Origin: Gulosibacter massiliensis
Lineage (GTDB): Bacteria; Actinomycetota; Actinomycetes; Actinomycetales; Microbacteriaceae
Direction: 5' to 3'
Length of the DNA stretch: 29,710 nt
Assembly: GCA_943325745.2 (NCBI GenBank)
Contig: CALPQP020000001.1
Coordinates: forward strand, 1-29,710
Shown here: positions 23,182 through 29,710 of the stretch, one piece after another
Layout of the letters: each line of letters opens with the position of its first letter
Position numbering within the stretch: the first letter of the stretch is position 1
The notes under the pieces: generated by a model
What the model was told of the DNA's origin: nothing
What the model saw: only the letters and a program-made list of their open reading frames with translations
The model's database searches: none
Made by a program: the position numbers and the translations under genes

Positions 23182-24294
23182 GTGACTGAATCCTCGGGTG
23201 ATACCGTCCCGCGTCGACCGCGCTTGAGTCGCGCCGGCTGGGGCGTGACGCTAATGGCATTGAGTGTTATTGGCACACTGGGACTTGCCTCGGTGCCGGC
23301 ACCGTACGTCATCGAAACGCCGGGCCCGGTTTACAACACGCTGGGGTCCGCCGAGGATGCCGACGGTAAGGAAACGCCCCTCATCACGGTATCGGGCACT
23401 GCCACCTATCCAACCGAGGGTCAACTCTCGATGCTGACGGTGTATATCCAAGGATCACCCGATTCTCACCCCACGTGGTTTGAGGTCGCGGCCGCCTGGA
23501 TGCGACCCGATTACGCGGTGCTCCCGATGCAATTGCTGTACCCCGAGGGAACGACGCGAACAGACTCGGCCAACGCCGCCAAGATCCAGATGGACAATTC
23601 GCAACAGGAAGCGATTGCGGCCGCGCTCACAAATCAGGGAATCCCCTTCGAATCCGAGATTGTTGTCGCCGAAGCGACCCCGGGGTATCCGTCCGAGAAA
23701 CTCGTTGAGCCAGGGGACATTGTCAAAGCGGCGGATGGCATTTCCATTGAAAACGTGTCGGACCTTCGCGCCGTCATCAACACAGCGGGAATCGGCAATT
23801 CAATCGAACTGGTCGTCGAGCGCAATGGTGCGACCGTGACATTGACCGTCGGCGTTGTGGCATCCGAGCACGACGGTACCACTCCGGTGATTGGAATTCT
23901 GGCTGGCGGCAATTACCGATTCCCCTTCGATGTCGACATTTCTCTTGCGGACGTCGGAGGCTCGAGCGCGGGCATGATGTTCGCACTGGGAATCATCGAC
24001 ACCATCACACCGGGGTCGCTCAACGGCGGGGCAAACGTCGCAGGGACGGGCGAAATCTCGGCGGACGGTTCGGTCGGCCCCATCGGCGGCATTGTGCAAA
24101 AGGCGTTCGGCGCACGCAATTCCGGCGCAACCTGGATGCTGGTTCCGGCCGAAAACTGTGGGGCGCTCTTTGGTCACATTCCGGATGGTCTCCGCGAAGT
24201 TTCCGTGTCAACACTCGATGATGCGATGGCCGCACTTCGCGCGATCTCGACTCAATCGGGCACCGAAGCGCTTCCCCATTGCTCTGCTGGCTAG
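23182..24294 (+). CDS. Membrane-anchored PDZ and Lon-like (S16) serine protease, YlbL type (370 aa)
   Basis: Order of parts: a short basic cytosolic tail; one N-terminal membrane helix (about 20-40); an extracytoplasmic linker; a PDZ domain (about 165-225, with Leu-Val-Glu-Pro-Gly-Asp-Ile-Val); and a Lon-type proteolytic domain (about 240-350). The Ser-Lys catalytic dyad is visible as Ser262 in Gly-Gly-Ser-Ser-Ala-Gly and Lys307 in Gly-Gly-Ile-Val-Gln-Lys, 45 residues apart as in Lon. It should degrade or process envelope or membrane proteins outside the cytoplasm. Length fits the YlbL/Rv3194c family (about 340-370 aa). GTG start by promoter spacing. UPF0182 follows 49 bases downstream with its own promoter, and no terminator lies between, so read-through is likely. 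Confidence 0.92.
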   Translation: MTESSGDTVPRRPRLSRAGWGVTLMALSVIGTLGLASVPAPYVIETPGPVYNTLGSAEDADGKETPLITVSGTATYPTEGQLSMLTVYIQGSPDSHPTWFEVAAAWMRPDYAVLPMQLLYPEGTTRTDSANAAKIQMDNSQQEAIAAALTNQGIPFESEIVVAEATPGYPSEKLVEPGDIVKAADGISIENVSDLRAVINTAGIGNSIELVVERNGATVTLTVGVVASEHDGTTPVIGILAGGNYRFPFDVDISLADVGGSSAGMMFALGIIDTITPGSLNGGANVAGTGEISADGSVGPIGGIVQKAFGARNSGATWMLVPAENCGALFGHIPDGLREVSVSTLDDAMAALRAISTQSGTEALPHCSAG

Positions 24295-24312
24295 CACACT
24301 GCGAGTCGCGGG

Positions 24313-24318
24313 TACACT
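24313..24318 (+). promoter_or_regulatory. -10 element (TACACT) of the UPF0182 gene
   Basis: TACACT is followed by a leader of about 19 bases carrying TAAGGAG (24329-24335), 8 bases before GTG 24344. Unlike most genes here it has a conventional ribosome binding site. Confidence 0.5.
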
Positions 24319-24343
24319 TTTATCAACATAAGGAGTTCATGCC

Positions 24344-27178
24344 GTGACTGTTCCCGCTTCGCTTCGACAGCGTTCCCCCCTCATCGTTGCCATAAGTGTT
24401 CTTCTCGCTCTGGTTGCCGCATTCGTGACCTTCGCGGGCGTGTGGGTTGATGTCCTCTGGTACGACCAGGCCGGGTTCACCTCGGTTCTGTTCACCCAGT
24501 GGATCGCTCTCGGAATCATTGGAGTTTCCGCCTTTTTCCTCATGTCCATTCCGCTGTGGCTGAGCCTCAACATCGCCTATCGAACGCGTCCGCTGACGGT
24601 TCGATTGTCGGAGGGTGCGGAACGCTACCGCCTCGCTGTTGAGCCGATTCGCAAACTCGTCATGCACCTCGGACCGCTGGTTGTCGGTGTGTTCGCCGGG
24701 ATTGCTGCGGCAAGCAACTGGCCCATCGTGGTGCAGTGGCTTAACAAAACCCCGTTTGGTCAGACCGACCCGCAGTTCGGGCTTGATGTGTCTTTCTACG
24801 TCTATGACCTTCCGATGTATCAGTTTGTCGTCGGCCAGGTGGAGGGGGCGCTCCTCGTTTCCCTTCTCGCAGGTGCTGCCGCCGGTTTCCTCTATGGCGG
24901 AGTTCGCATCTCGTCGAACCGTGAGGTCATTGTCTCAAAGCCGTTCCGCGCCCAAATCGCGATTCTTGGCGCACTGTACGTGCTGATTCAGGCGGCAAAC
25001 CTCTGGATCAATCAGTACACCACTCTGGTGTCGCCCTCTGAGGGCTTTCTTGCAGCGGGAGCCGGATTCACCGAGGCCACCGCAACAATTCCCGGACACC
25101 AGATTCTCGCGGGCATTGCCGTGCTCGTTGCGTTGTTTTTTCTGGTGACCGCATTCATCGGGCGCTGGCGTCTCCCCATCCTCGGTGGCGCCATGCTCAT
25201 CGTTGCCACCATCGTTATCGGCGGTGTCTACCCGTGGATCGTGCAGAGATTCCAGGTTGACCCCAGCGCTCGAACCCTCGAAGCCGAATACATCCAGCGG
25301 AACATTGATGGGACGCGTGCGGGATTCGGTTTGGACAAGGTGAACGAGGTTCTCTATGACGCGACGACGACCGCGGAGCCGGGTGCTCTCCGTGCCGACG
25401 CTGAAACCACGGCACACATTCGAATCATTGACCCCGGACTCGTGTCGGACGCGTTTGCGCAGCTCGAACAATTCCGTCAGTATTACAAGTTTCCCGCGCA
25501 TCTTGATGTCGACCGATACCTGATTGACGGGACGATGCAGGACACCGTTCTTGCCCTTCGCGAACTTGACCTCAGTGGACAATCGTCAACCACGTGGTAC
25601 AACGACCACATCGTGTACACGCACGGCTACGGAATCGTCGCAGCGTTCGGAAACGAACGCAACGCCGACGGCCAACCGACGTTCCTCGAGTCGGGGATTC
25701 CCGTTTCCGGCGCGCTGGGCACCTACGAACCCCGAATTTATTTCGGCGAGTCATCTCCGCTCTACTCCATCGTCGGCGCAAAAGGGGCGGACGGGGCACT
25801 CGAGCTCGACTACCCGTCGGCGTCCTCCGAGTCCGAGGCGGGAAACGCGAAGTACACCTTTGAAGGCGACGGCGGTCCGAAGTTGGACAACATCTTCACT
25901 CGGTTGATTTACGCGATGTACTTCCAATCCGAACAGTTTTTGCTGTCGGACGCCATTTCTGATGACTCACAGATTTTGTACGACCGTAACCCGTTGGTGC
26001 GAGTCAACAAGGTCGCGCCGTATTTGACGCTCGACAACGACCCTTACCCCGCGGTTGTGGACGGACGGATCACCTGGATTGTCGATGGGTACACGACGAG
26101 CAACAACTACCCCTATTCGACGTCGGTTGACATTTCGACAGCGATTCTCGACACGTACACTCTGGGATCGACTGTCCCAAGCGGCCCGGCCAACTACATG
26201 CGCAACTCGGTCAAGGCCACGGTTGATGCTTACGACGGCACGGTCACCGTTTATGCGTGGGACGAGACGGATCCAATGTTGTCGACCTGGGGAAAAATTT
26301 TTCCCGAGACACTGAAGCCTGCGAGCGAAATGAGCGCGGACCTGCTCGCTCACATTCGGTACCCATCAGACCTGTTCAAGGTCCAGCGCGCGGTTTTGGG
26401 CTCGTATCACGTGACGGACCCGGGAACCTTCTATTCGTCTGAAGACACGTGGGTCACACCCAATGACCCGGTGTCGACACCCGAAAACCCGACGCTTCAA
26501 CCTCCGTATTACTTGACGATGCAAATGCCGGGGGCAGAAAAGCCAGCTTTCTCGTTGTACTCGACCTTCATTCCGCAGGCGACGGGCGAAAACTCGCGAA
26601 ACGTTCTCTACGGCTACTTGTCGGCGAACTCTGATCCAGGCCCGGACTATGGCAAGTTGACGCTGTTGACTCTGCCCAAACAGACCACCATCCCGGGACC
26701 GGGTCAGGTGCAGGCACAATTCGACTCGGACGCGACCGTGAGTCAGCAGCTCAACCTGCTGCGTCAAGGACAGACCGAGGTTGTCCCCGGAAACCTCTTG
26801 ACCCTTCCGGTCGGTGGCGGACTCCTGTATGTTCAGCCGGTCTATGTGCGGTCGACGGGAGAGACCTCGTATCCGTTGCTGAGAAAGATCCTGGTGTCGT
26901 TCGGTGACTCCATTGCATTCGAAGACACGCTTCCGGCCGCGCTCGACACCCTCTTCGGTGGAAACGCTGGTGTCGATCCGGGGACCCCGGAAACACCAAC
27001 AGAACCGGGAACTCCGAACGACAACGTGTCGCCGCAACTTCAAGCAGCACTCGAGGAAGCACGACAGGCCCTGCTCGACCGTGCAGCGGCGTACAAGGCG
27101 AACGACCTGGTCGCCGCCGCCGAAGCGGACAAGAAACTCCAAGCCGCTTTGCAGAGGGCATACGAGCTCTCGCGCTAA
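24344..27178 (+). CDS. UPF0182 family large membrane protein (944 aa)
   Basis: The first 310 residues contain about seven membrane helices, beginning with an N-terminal helix followed by a Trp-rich Val-Trp-Val-Asp-Val-Leu-Trp-Tyr-Asp motif characteristic of UPF0182. The remaining 600 residues form a large, probably extracytoplasmic domain rich in Tyr, Asp and Pro. It ends in a Pro/Thr/Glu-rich linker and a charged coiled-coil-like helix of Ala, Glu and Lys. The function of the family is unknown. Mycobacterial Rv3193c sits in the same position next to the PDZ-Lon-like protease, implying a lasting link, perhaps as substrate or partner. GTG 24344 is chosen because AAGGAG lies 8 bases upstream; the ATG at 24339 is out of frame and meets TGA after two codons. 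Confidence 0.93.
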   Translation: MTVPASLRQRSPLIVAISVLLALVAAFVTFAGVWVDVLWYDQAGFTSVLFTQWIALGIIGVSAFFLMSIPLWLSLNIAYRTRPLTVRLSEGAERYRLAVEPIRKLVMHLGPLVVGVFAGIAAASNWPIVVQWLNKTPFGQTDPQFGLDVSFYVYDLPMYQFVVGQVEGALLVSLLAGAAAGFLYGGVRISSNREVIVSKPFRAQIAILGALYVLIQAANLWINQYTTLVSPSEGFLAAGAGFTEATATIPGHQILAGIAVLVALFFLVTAFIGRWRLPILGGAMLIVATIVIGGVYPWIVQRFQVDPSARTLEAEYIQRNIDGTRAGFGLDKVNEVLYDATTTAEPGALRADAETTAHIRIIDPGLVSDAFAQLEQFRQYYKFPAHLDVDRYLIDGTMQDTVLALRELDLSGQSSTTWYNDHIVYTHGYGIVAAFGNERNADGQPTFLESGIPVSGALGTYEPRIYFGESSPLYSIVGAKGADGALELDYPSASSESEAGNAKYTFEGDGGPKLDNIFTRLIYAMYFQSEQFLLSDAISDDSQILYDRNPLVRVNKVAPYLTLDNDPYPAVVDGRITWIVDGYTTSNNYPYSTSVDISTAILDTYTLGSTVPSGPANYMRNSVKATVDAYDGTVTVYAWDETDPMLSTWGKIFPETLKPASEMSADLLAHIRYPSDLFKVQRAVLGSYHVTDPGTFYSSEDTWVTPNDPVSTPENPTLQPPYYLTMQMPGAEKPAFSLYSTFIPQATGENSRNVLYGYLSANSDPGPDYGKLTLLTLPKQTTIPGPGQVQAQFDSDATVSQQLNLLRQGQTEVVPGNLLTLPVGGGLLYVQPVYVRSTGETSYPLLRKILVSFGDSIAFEDTLPAALDTLFGGNAGVDPGTPETPTEPGTPNDNVSPQLQAALEEARQALLDRAAAYKANDLVAAAEADKKLQAALQRAYELSR

Positions 27179-27207
27179 ACCGATTACGCGTGGCAATTGC
27201 CCCGTGA

Positions 27208-27213
27208 TAGACT
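27208..27213 (+). promoter_or_regulatory. -10 element (TAGACT) of the initiator tRNA gene
   Basis: TAGACT lies 12 bases before the mature 5' end of the tRNA, so the primary transcript would have a 5' leader of about 6 bases. No good -35 match is seen. Confidence 0.55.
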
Positions 27214-27225
27214 CGACCCTTGTGA

Positions 27226-27302
27226 CGCGGGGTGGAGCAGTTCGGTAGCTCGCCGGGCTCATAACCCGGAGGTCGTAGGTTCAAATCCTGCCCCCGCAAC
27301 CA
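27226..27302 (+). tRNA. Initiator tRNA-fMet (anticodon CAT), CCA encoded
   Basis: A complete 77-nt cloverleaf. The acceptor stem pairs 27226-27232 with 27292-27298, and the first pair is the C1 x A72 mismatch that marks initiators. The anticodon stem 27253-27257/27265-27269 has the three stacked G-C pairs required for P-site binding, with anticodon CAT at 27260-27262. The T arm is 27275-27279/27287-27291 with the TTCAAAT loop. Discriminator A is at 27299 and the terminal CCA (27300-27302) is encoded. These features separate it from elongator tRNA-Met. An intrinsic terminator follows at once. Confidence 0.97.
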
Positions 27303-27307
27303 AGTGA

Positions 27308-27338
27308 AACGGTCCCGAATTCGTTCGGGGCCGTTTTT
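27308..27338 (+). terminator. Intrinsic terminator of the initiator tRNA gene
   Basis: A 12-bp stem (27308-27319 with 27324-27335, one G-U pair) closes a TTCG tetraloop (27320-27323) and is followed by a T run. It begins only 6 bases after the tRNA end and insulates the tRNA from the nitrilase gene. Confidence 0.9.
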
Positions 27339-27360
27339 GTTGAGAAAAATCGCTGAGCGA

Positions 27361-27366
27361 TAGGCT
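27361..27366 (+). promoter_or_regulatory. -10 element (TAGGCT) of the nitrilase gene, leaderless spacing
   Basis: TAGGCT, 6 bases, then ATG at 27373. Because a strong terminator ends at 27338, this promoter must drive the gene, which makes the leaderless reading convincing here. Confidence 0.65.
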
Positions 27367-27372
27367 CGGAAT

Positions 27373-28161
27373 ATGGAGAAACTCAGCGTCGGGTTGGTGC
27401 AATTTTCGCCGTCCGATGACGCCGCCGACAACCGTGAAGTGTTGCGTGACGCGTTCGGCCACCTCGGCGACGCCGACCTCATCGTTCTTCCCGAATACTC
27501 CGCGTGGTTTCACACCGACACCGAGCGCTGGCATGACGGCGCAGAGCCCATCGACGGACCGTTCGTCACTTTCCTTAGAGAACAATCACGGGAACTCTCG
27601 GCGACCATTCTCGCCGGATTACTTGTATCGAACGGCGATAGCATCACGAACACGGTTGTCGCGGTCGATGCCCACGGGGTGGTCGGACGATACGACAAGG
27701 TCCACTTGTATGACGCGTTCGGCGCGCTCGAATCGGCGGTCATCACCGCCGGGGACCCCGCCGAATCCCCGTTGGTCGTTGACGTCAACGGATGGTCGGT
27801 CGGCGTTCAAACCTGTTACGACCTCCGATTCCCCGAGGTCTCGCGCCGCTTGGTCGATGCGGGAGCAACAGTTCTGGCGGTTCCCGCGGATTGGGTTCCG
27901 GGTCCGCGAAAGTCGGAACACTGGCAGACGCTCCTGAGGGCTCGTGCCATCGAGAACGTCTCGTGGGTTGTCGCTGCGAATCACGCCGGGTCTTCTGGAA
28001 TCGGCGAATCTATGGTCGTCGACCCTCAGGGGGACGTCATCATCGAGGCCAGTGCGGGCGAAATTGTGTTAGATGTTGTCCTTGATCCCGACGCGGTCCT
28101 GGCGGCTCGCCGCTCGAACCCGGCTCTTCGGAACCGTCGTTACGGGGTCGCACCTCTGTAG
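27373..28161 (+). CDS. Nitrilase-superfamily carbon-nitrogen hydrolase (262 aa)
   Basis: The catalytic triad Glu41 (Leu-Pro-Glu-Tyr), Lys109 (Tyr-Asp-Lys-Val-His-Leu) and Cys148 (Thr-Cys-Tyr-Asp-Leu-Arg-Phe-Pro-Glu) is complete, with the alpha-beta-beta-alpha spacing expected for the superfamily. Length and the Asp-Leu-Arg-Phe-Pro-Glu motif place it with the Nit/omega-amidase-like amidohydrolases, which hydrolyse small amides such as deaminated glutathione or 2-oxoglutaramate; the substrate here is not determined. It is cytosolic and monocistronic: a terminator precedes it and the next gene has its own start signals 48 bases later. The start is leaderless-like, with no ribosome binding site. 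Confidence 0.9.
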   Translation: MEKLSVGLVQFSPSDDAADNREVLRDAFGHLGDADLIVLPEYSAWFHTDTERWHDGAEPIDGPFVTFLREQSRELSATILAGLLVSNGDSITNTVVAVDAHGVVGRYDKVHLYDAFGALESAVITAGDPAESPLVVDVNGWSVGVQTCYDLRFPEVSRRLVDAGATVLAVPADWVPGPRKSEHWQTLLRARAIENVSWVVAANHAGSSGIGESMVVDPQGDVIIEASAGEIVLDVVLDPDAVLAARRSNPALRNRRYGVAPL

Positions 28162-28197
28162 CTGGGGATAATTCGCCCCTTCCTCACCGAGGTGTGG

Positions 28198-28203
28198 CAC
28201 CCT
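28198..28203 (+). promoter_or_regulatory. Weak -10 candidate (CACCCT) of the lipoprotein gene
   Basis: CACCCT keeps A2 and T6 and lies 6 bases before ATG 28210. A better hexamer, GATAAT at 28167-28172, would instead give a leader of about 30 bases; no ribosome binding site is well placed for either. Confidence 0.3.
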
Positions 28204-28209
28204 CACTGA

Positions 28210-28707
28210 ATGCGCACTCTATTTGTCATTGCATTCGGGTTGCTCCTCGCGGGTTGCTCTGCGGGCGTCCCGCCTGAGAACGAACCGACCGCAACACCGC
28301 CGGCGATCGCGGATACCAGTGTCCTCGTCGCGGATGCCGAGTTGTTGATTGGGGCAACGCTGGAAGATTACATTGAGGTGACGAATCAAATTGTGTCCGG
28401 TGATACGCCGGTTTCGGCGATAAATGGCCTGACCACTCCCGAGTGGGCAATCGAAGAATCCAACGGATTCGCGGCGCTCACCGCGTTGGGCCCAAACGCA
28501 GCGACAGTGTCGATGTCGCGCTGGCAACTCACCGCGATGCGGGGACGACACACAGTGGTTGATGCGCTCGTTTCGGCCTGTCTGGGCAGCGCGACAACAC
28601 AGTTTCACGTGACCGTTCGATTGATTCCGCGCAACGGCGCACTAGTCATCGATGAGATTTCACCCTGGGAGGACTCAACATGGTGCACCGTGTCTCCGTC
28701 GCTCTGA
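28210..28707 (+). CDS. Small predicted lipoprotein (165 aa), function unknown
   Basis: A lipoprotein signal peptide is clear: Met-Arg-Thr, a hydrophobic run (4-13) and the lipobox Leu-Ala-Gly-Cys with lipidated Cys16. A Pro/Thr-rich linker leads into a compact domain of about 120 residues with a helix, a Trp-x-Leu-Thr-Ala segment and strands. Two cysteines in the mature part (one in Val-Ser-Ala-Cys-Leu, one in Ser-Thr-Trp-Cys near the end) could form a disulfide. It should sit on the outer face of the membrane. I recognise no named family. Its last 28 bases overlap the next gene, so the two are coupled and probably act together. Confidence 0.8.
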   Translation: MRTLFVIAFGLLLAGCSAGVPPENEPTATPPAIADTSVLVADAELLIGATLEDYIEVTNQIVSGDTPVSAINGLTTPEWAIEESNGFAALTALGPNAATVSMSRWQLTAMRGRHTVVDALVSACLGSATTQFHVTVRLIPRNGALVIDEISPWEDSTWCTVSPSL

Positions 28708-29435
28708 TCGTGGTGTTGGCGGCGACCGCGATGTCTGCCCCCGCGACGGCCGTCTCGTGTAGCGGCGCACAAATTGCTGCGGGGTCGTGTTCAGTTGGTG
28801 GTGGCACAACCGACACCGGAGTCGACCTGTGGGGTGACGCGACATCGGGCGGCTCATCAGGTGGCGCTGACAACGACGGGCCGGATGAATGCCCCGTCGT
28901 TGTCAACGGGCAGTGTGTTGGTACGTCGCCACCCAAGGGTGGTGGTGGACCGACGTCCGTCAGCGATCTCGAATCGTTTGAACCGCGGTCACCGCAGCAG
29001 TTCGTCGAACCGACGGGATGGGCGATCCGACGGATCCCCGCGAATTTTTGGTCGACCGCCCAGGCCCACGTCGTCTCGGGCAGACTGCTGGACCACCCCG
29101 CCCGTGTCAGATTTTCCCCGGTGCTGTATCGGCGTTCCTTTGGAGACGGTTCTCGGCAGACGAGTGAGAGTCCTGGCGAAACCTGGCGGGCACTCGGCCA
29201 GCCACCGTGGACACAAACACCGACGAGCCACTCATACGCCGAGGTCGGAGACGTTCGAGTTCAGCTCGTCGTTTTTTACTCGGCGAAATTTAAGTTCGGT
29301 TCTCAGGGCTGGCGGTCTCTTACCGGCCTCGTGAAGGCCAGGGCGAATGACCTCACCGTAAGCGTTCTCGCGGCCGACACGGCCCTCGTTGATCAACCGT
29401 GTTCGCGAGGGGCATTCGGATGTCCCTTCGAGTGA
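28680..29435 (+). CDS. Secreted PKD-like domain protein (251 aa), function unknown
   Basis: A Sec signal peptide (about 1-24, ending Ala-Thr-Ala) precedes a Gly/Ser/Asp-rich low-complexity region and a C-terminal beta domain. In the latter, Phe-Gly-Asp-Gly-Ser (154-158), Ser-His-Ser-Tyr (183-186) and Val-Gly-Asp-Val-Arg-Val-Gln-Leu-Val-Val reproduce the PKD-domain pattern. Six cysteines remain after cleavage (27, 37, 71, 79, 241, 248), an even number suited to disulfides outside the cell. No LPxTG or transmembrane anchor is seen, so it may be released or held by the lipoprotein. GGGAGGA at 28667-28673 lies 6 bases before the ATG, inside the upstream gene. PKD folds usually bind proteins or carbohydrates; no catalytic residues are apparent. 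Confidence 0.8.
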   Translation: MVHRVSVALIVVLAATAMSAPATAVSCSGAQIAAGSCSVGGGTTDTGVDLWGDATSGGSSGGADNDGPDECPVVVNGQCVGTSPPKGGGGPTSVSDLESFEPRSPQQFVEPTGWAIRRIPANFWSTAQAHVVSGRLLDHPARVRFSPVLYRRSFGDGSRQTSESPGETWRALGQPPWTQTPTSHSYAEVGDVRVQLVVFYSAKFKFGSQGWRSLTGLVKARANDLTVSVLAADTALVDQPCSRGAFGCPFE

Positions 29436-29496
29436 CAAATGGAAACATTTAGGTAACTTTGGGAAATTCTTAGGAAAAGCGTCCATTCTTGAGGGT
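29436..29496 (+). promoter_or_regulatory. Regulatory gap with TTAGG direct repeats and -10 (CATTCT)
   Basis: This 61-base, AT-rich gap holds two TTAGG elements at 29449-29453 and 29470-29474, 21 bases apart (two helical turns). CATTCT at 29484-29489 stands 7 bases before the ATG at 29497. The arrangement suggests an activator or repressor acting on the downstream gene. Confidence 0.4.
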
Positions 29497-29710
29497 ATGG
29501 AAAACGAGAACGTCCCCACTCCCGCCCTTCGCAAACCTCGCGTTCGCAAACCCGTCATCGAGCCGCCGTCGATTCCCCAACCGCGCCAGCCATTCCTTGT
29601 CGGCGACATGCCCATCAAAACGGCCGCGGCAATCGCGGTCATTGCTGGATTGATCGGAGGCGGTGTGGGCGTTGCAATCACCGGGTTGACGGGAGCGACG
29701 TATCGAACGG
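29497..29710 (+). CDS. N-terminus of a single-pass membrane protein, possibly HtrA/DegP-like protease (partial)
   Basis: Only the first 71 codons are in the window. They encode a proline- and arginine-rich cytosolic tail (about 1-41) followed by one membrane helix (about 43-66) rich in Ala, Ile and Gly. Membrane-anchored trypsin-like HtrA proteases of actinobacteria begin this way, and the AT-rich upstream repeats would suit a stress-controlled gene, but no catalytic domain is visible, so the name is speculative. The start follows CATTCT by 7 bases; GAGGG is too close to serve as a ribosome binding site. Confidence 0.6.
   Translation, partial: MENENVPTPALRKPRVRKPVIEPPSIPQPRQPFLVGDMPIKTAAAIAVIAGLIGGGVGVAITGLTGATYRT

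Noticed and set aside
26366..27262. A 298-codon antisense frame covering the UPF0182 end and the tRNA
   Set aside because: It would translate through the initiator tRNA gene and has an arginine-rich composition without motifs.
1..29710. Mobile elements, CRISPR arrays, restriction or toxin-antitoxin systems
   Set aside because: No transposase, integrase, regularly spaced repeats, attachment-site duplication or recognisable defence gene was found in any frame.

Overview
The window looks like a compact chromosomal segment from an actinobacterium, most likely Micrococcales and probably Microbacteriaceae. Three things point there. Codons are GC-rich (short samples of housekeeping genes run near 60-65% G+C). 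Several families are largely actinobacterial: DUF3117, DUF3107, the AdnAB helicase-nuclease pair, UPF0182, the DUF2342-type zincin and the PDZ-Lon-like protease. Gene order also follows two blocks known from Mycobacterium (Rv1220c-Rv1232c and Rv3193c-Rv3211, from memory). No insertion sequence, phage gene, CRISPR array or rRNA was seen. No gene-free stretch exceeds 300 bases; the longest gaps are about 60 to 190 bases, the largest being the segment that carries the tRNA.

Layout. (1) 1-2155: the end of a polytopic membrane protein, a DUF3117 microprotein, a GT-A-type glycosyltransferase and an O-methyltransferase. (2) 2211-5960: tatB, a membrane general-stress-type protein, then an apparent operon of an MgtE-N/CBS protein, a DUF1003 protein and the Mrp-type Fe-S carrier ATPase. 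(3) 5957-9507: a proline aminopeptidase and a PHP phosphoesterase read divergently, then a lower-GC glycosyltransferase. (4) 9532-11874: a DEAD-box RNA helicase, a ferritin-like-fold protein and DUF3107. (5) 11921-21028: adnA-adnB, a phosphotransferase-fold protein that has lost its catalytic aspartates, and a short UvrD2-type helicase. (6) 21006-27178: a cyclodehydratase-like zinc protein and a zincin on one strand, and a PDZ-Lon-like protease and UPF0182 on the other. (7) 27226-29710: initiator tRNA with a terminator, a nitrilase-family amidohydrolase, a lipoprotein plus secreted PKD-like protein pair, and the start of a membrane-anchored protein.

How the genes work together. AdnAB and the UvrD-type helicase form a DNA double-strand-break processing group. 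TatB serves Tat export. The MgtE-like, DUF1003 and Mrp genes are transcriptionally linked, but their link in function is unknown. The zincin, cyclodehydratase-like, PDZ-Lon and UPF0182 genes form a conserved actinobacterial neighbourhood of unknown joint role.

Two window-wide patterns stand out. First, thirteen or more genes have a TAnnnT-like -10 element exactly 6 or 7 bases before the start codon, the signature of leaderless mRNA; this also settles some start codons. Second, five of the six tightest convergent gene pairs overlap at their stop codons and the sixth abuts. Three of them share the palindrome CTAG, which supplies a TAG stop to both strands and leaves no room for an intergenic terminator.
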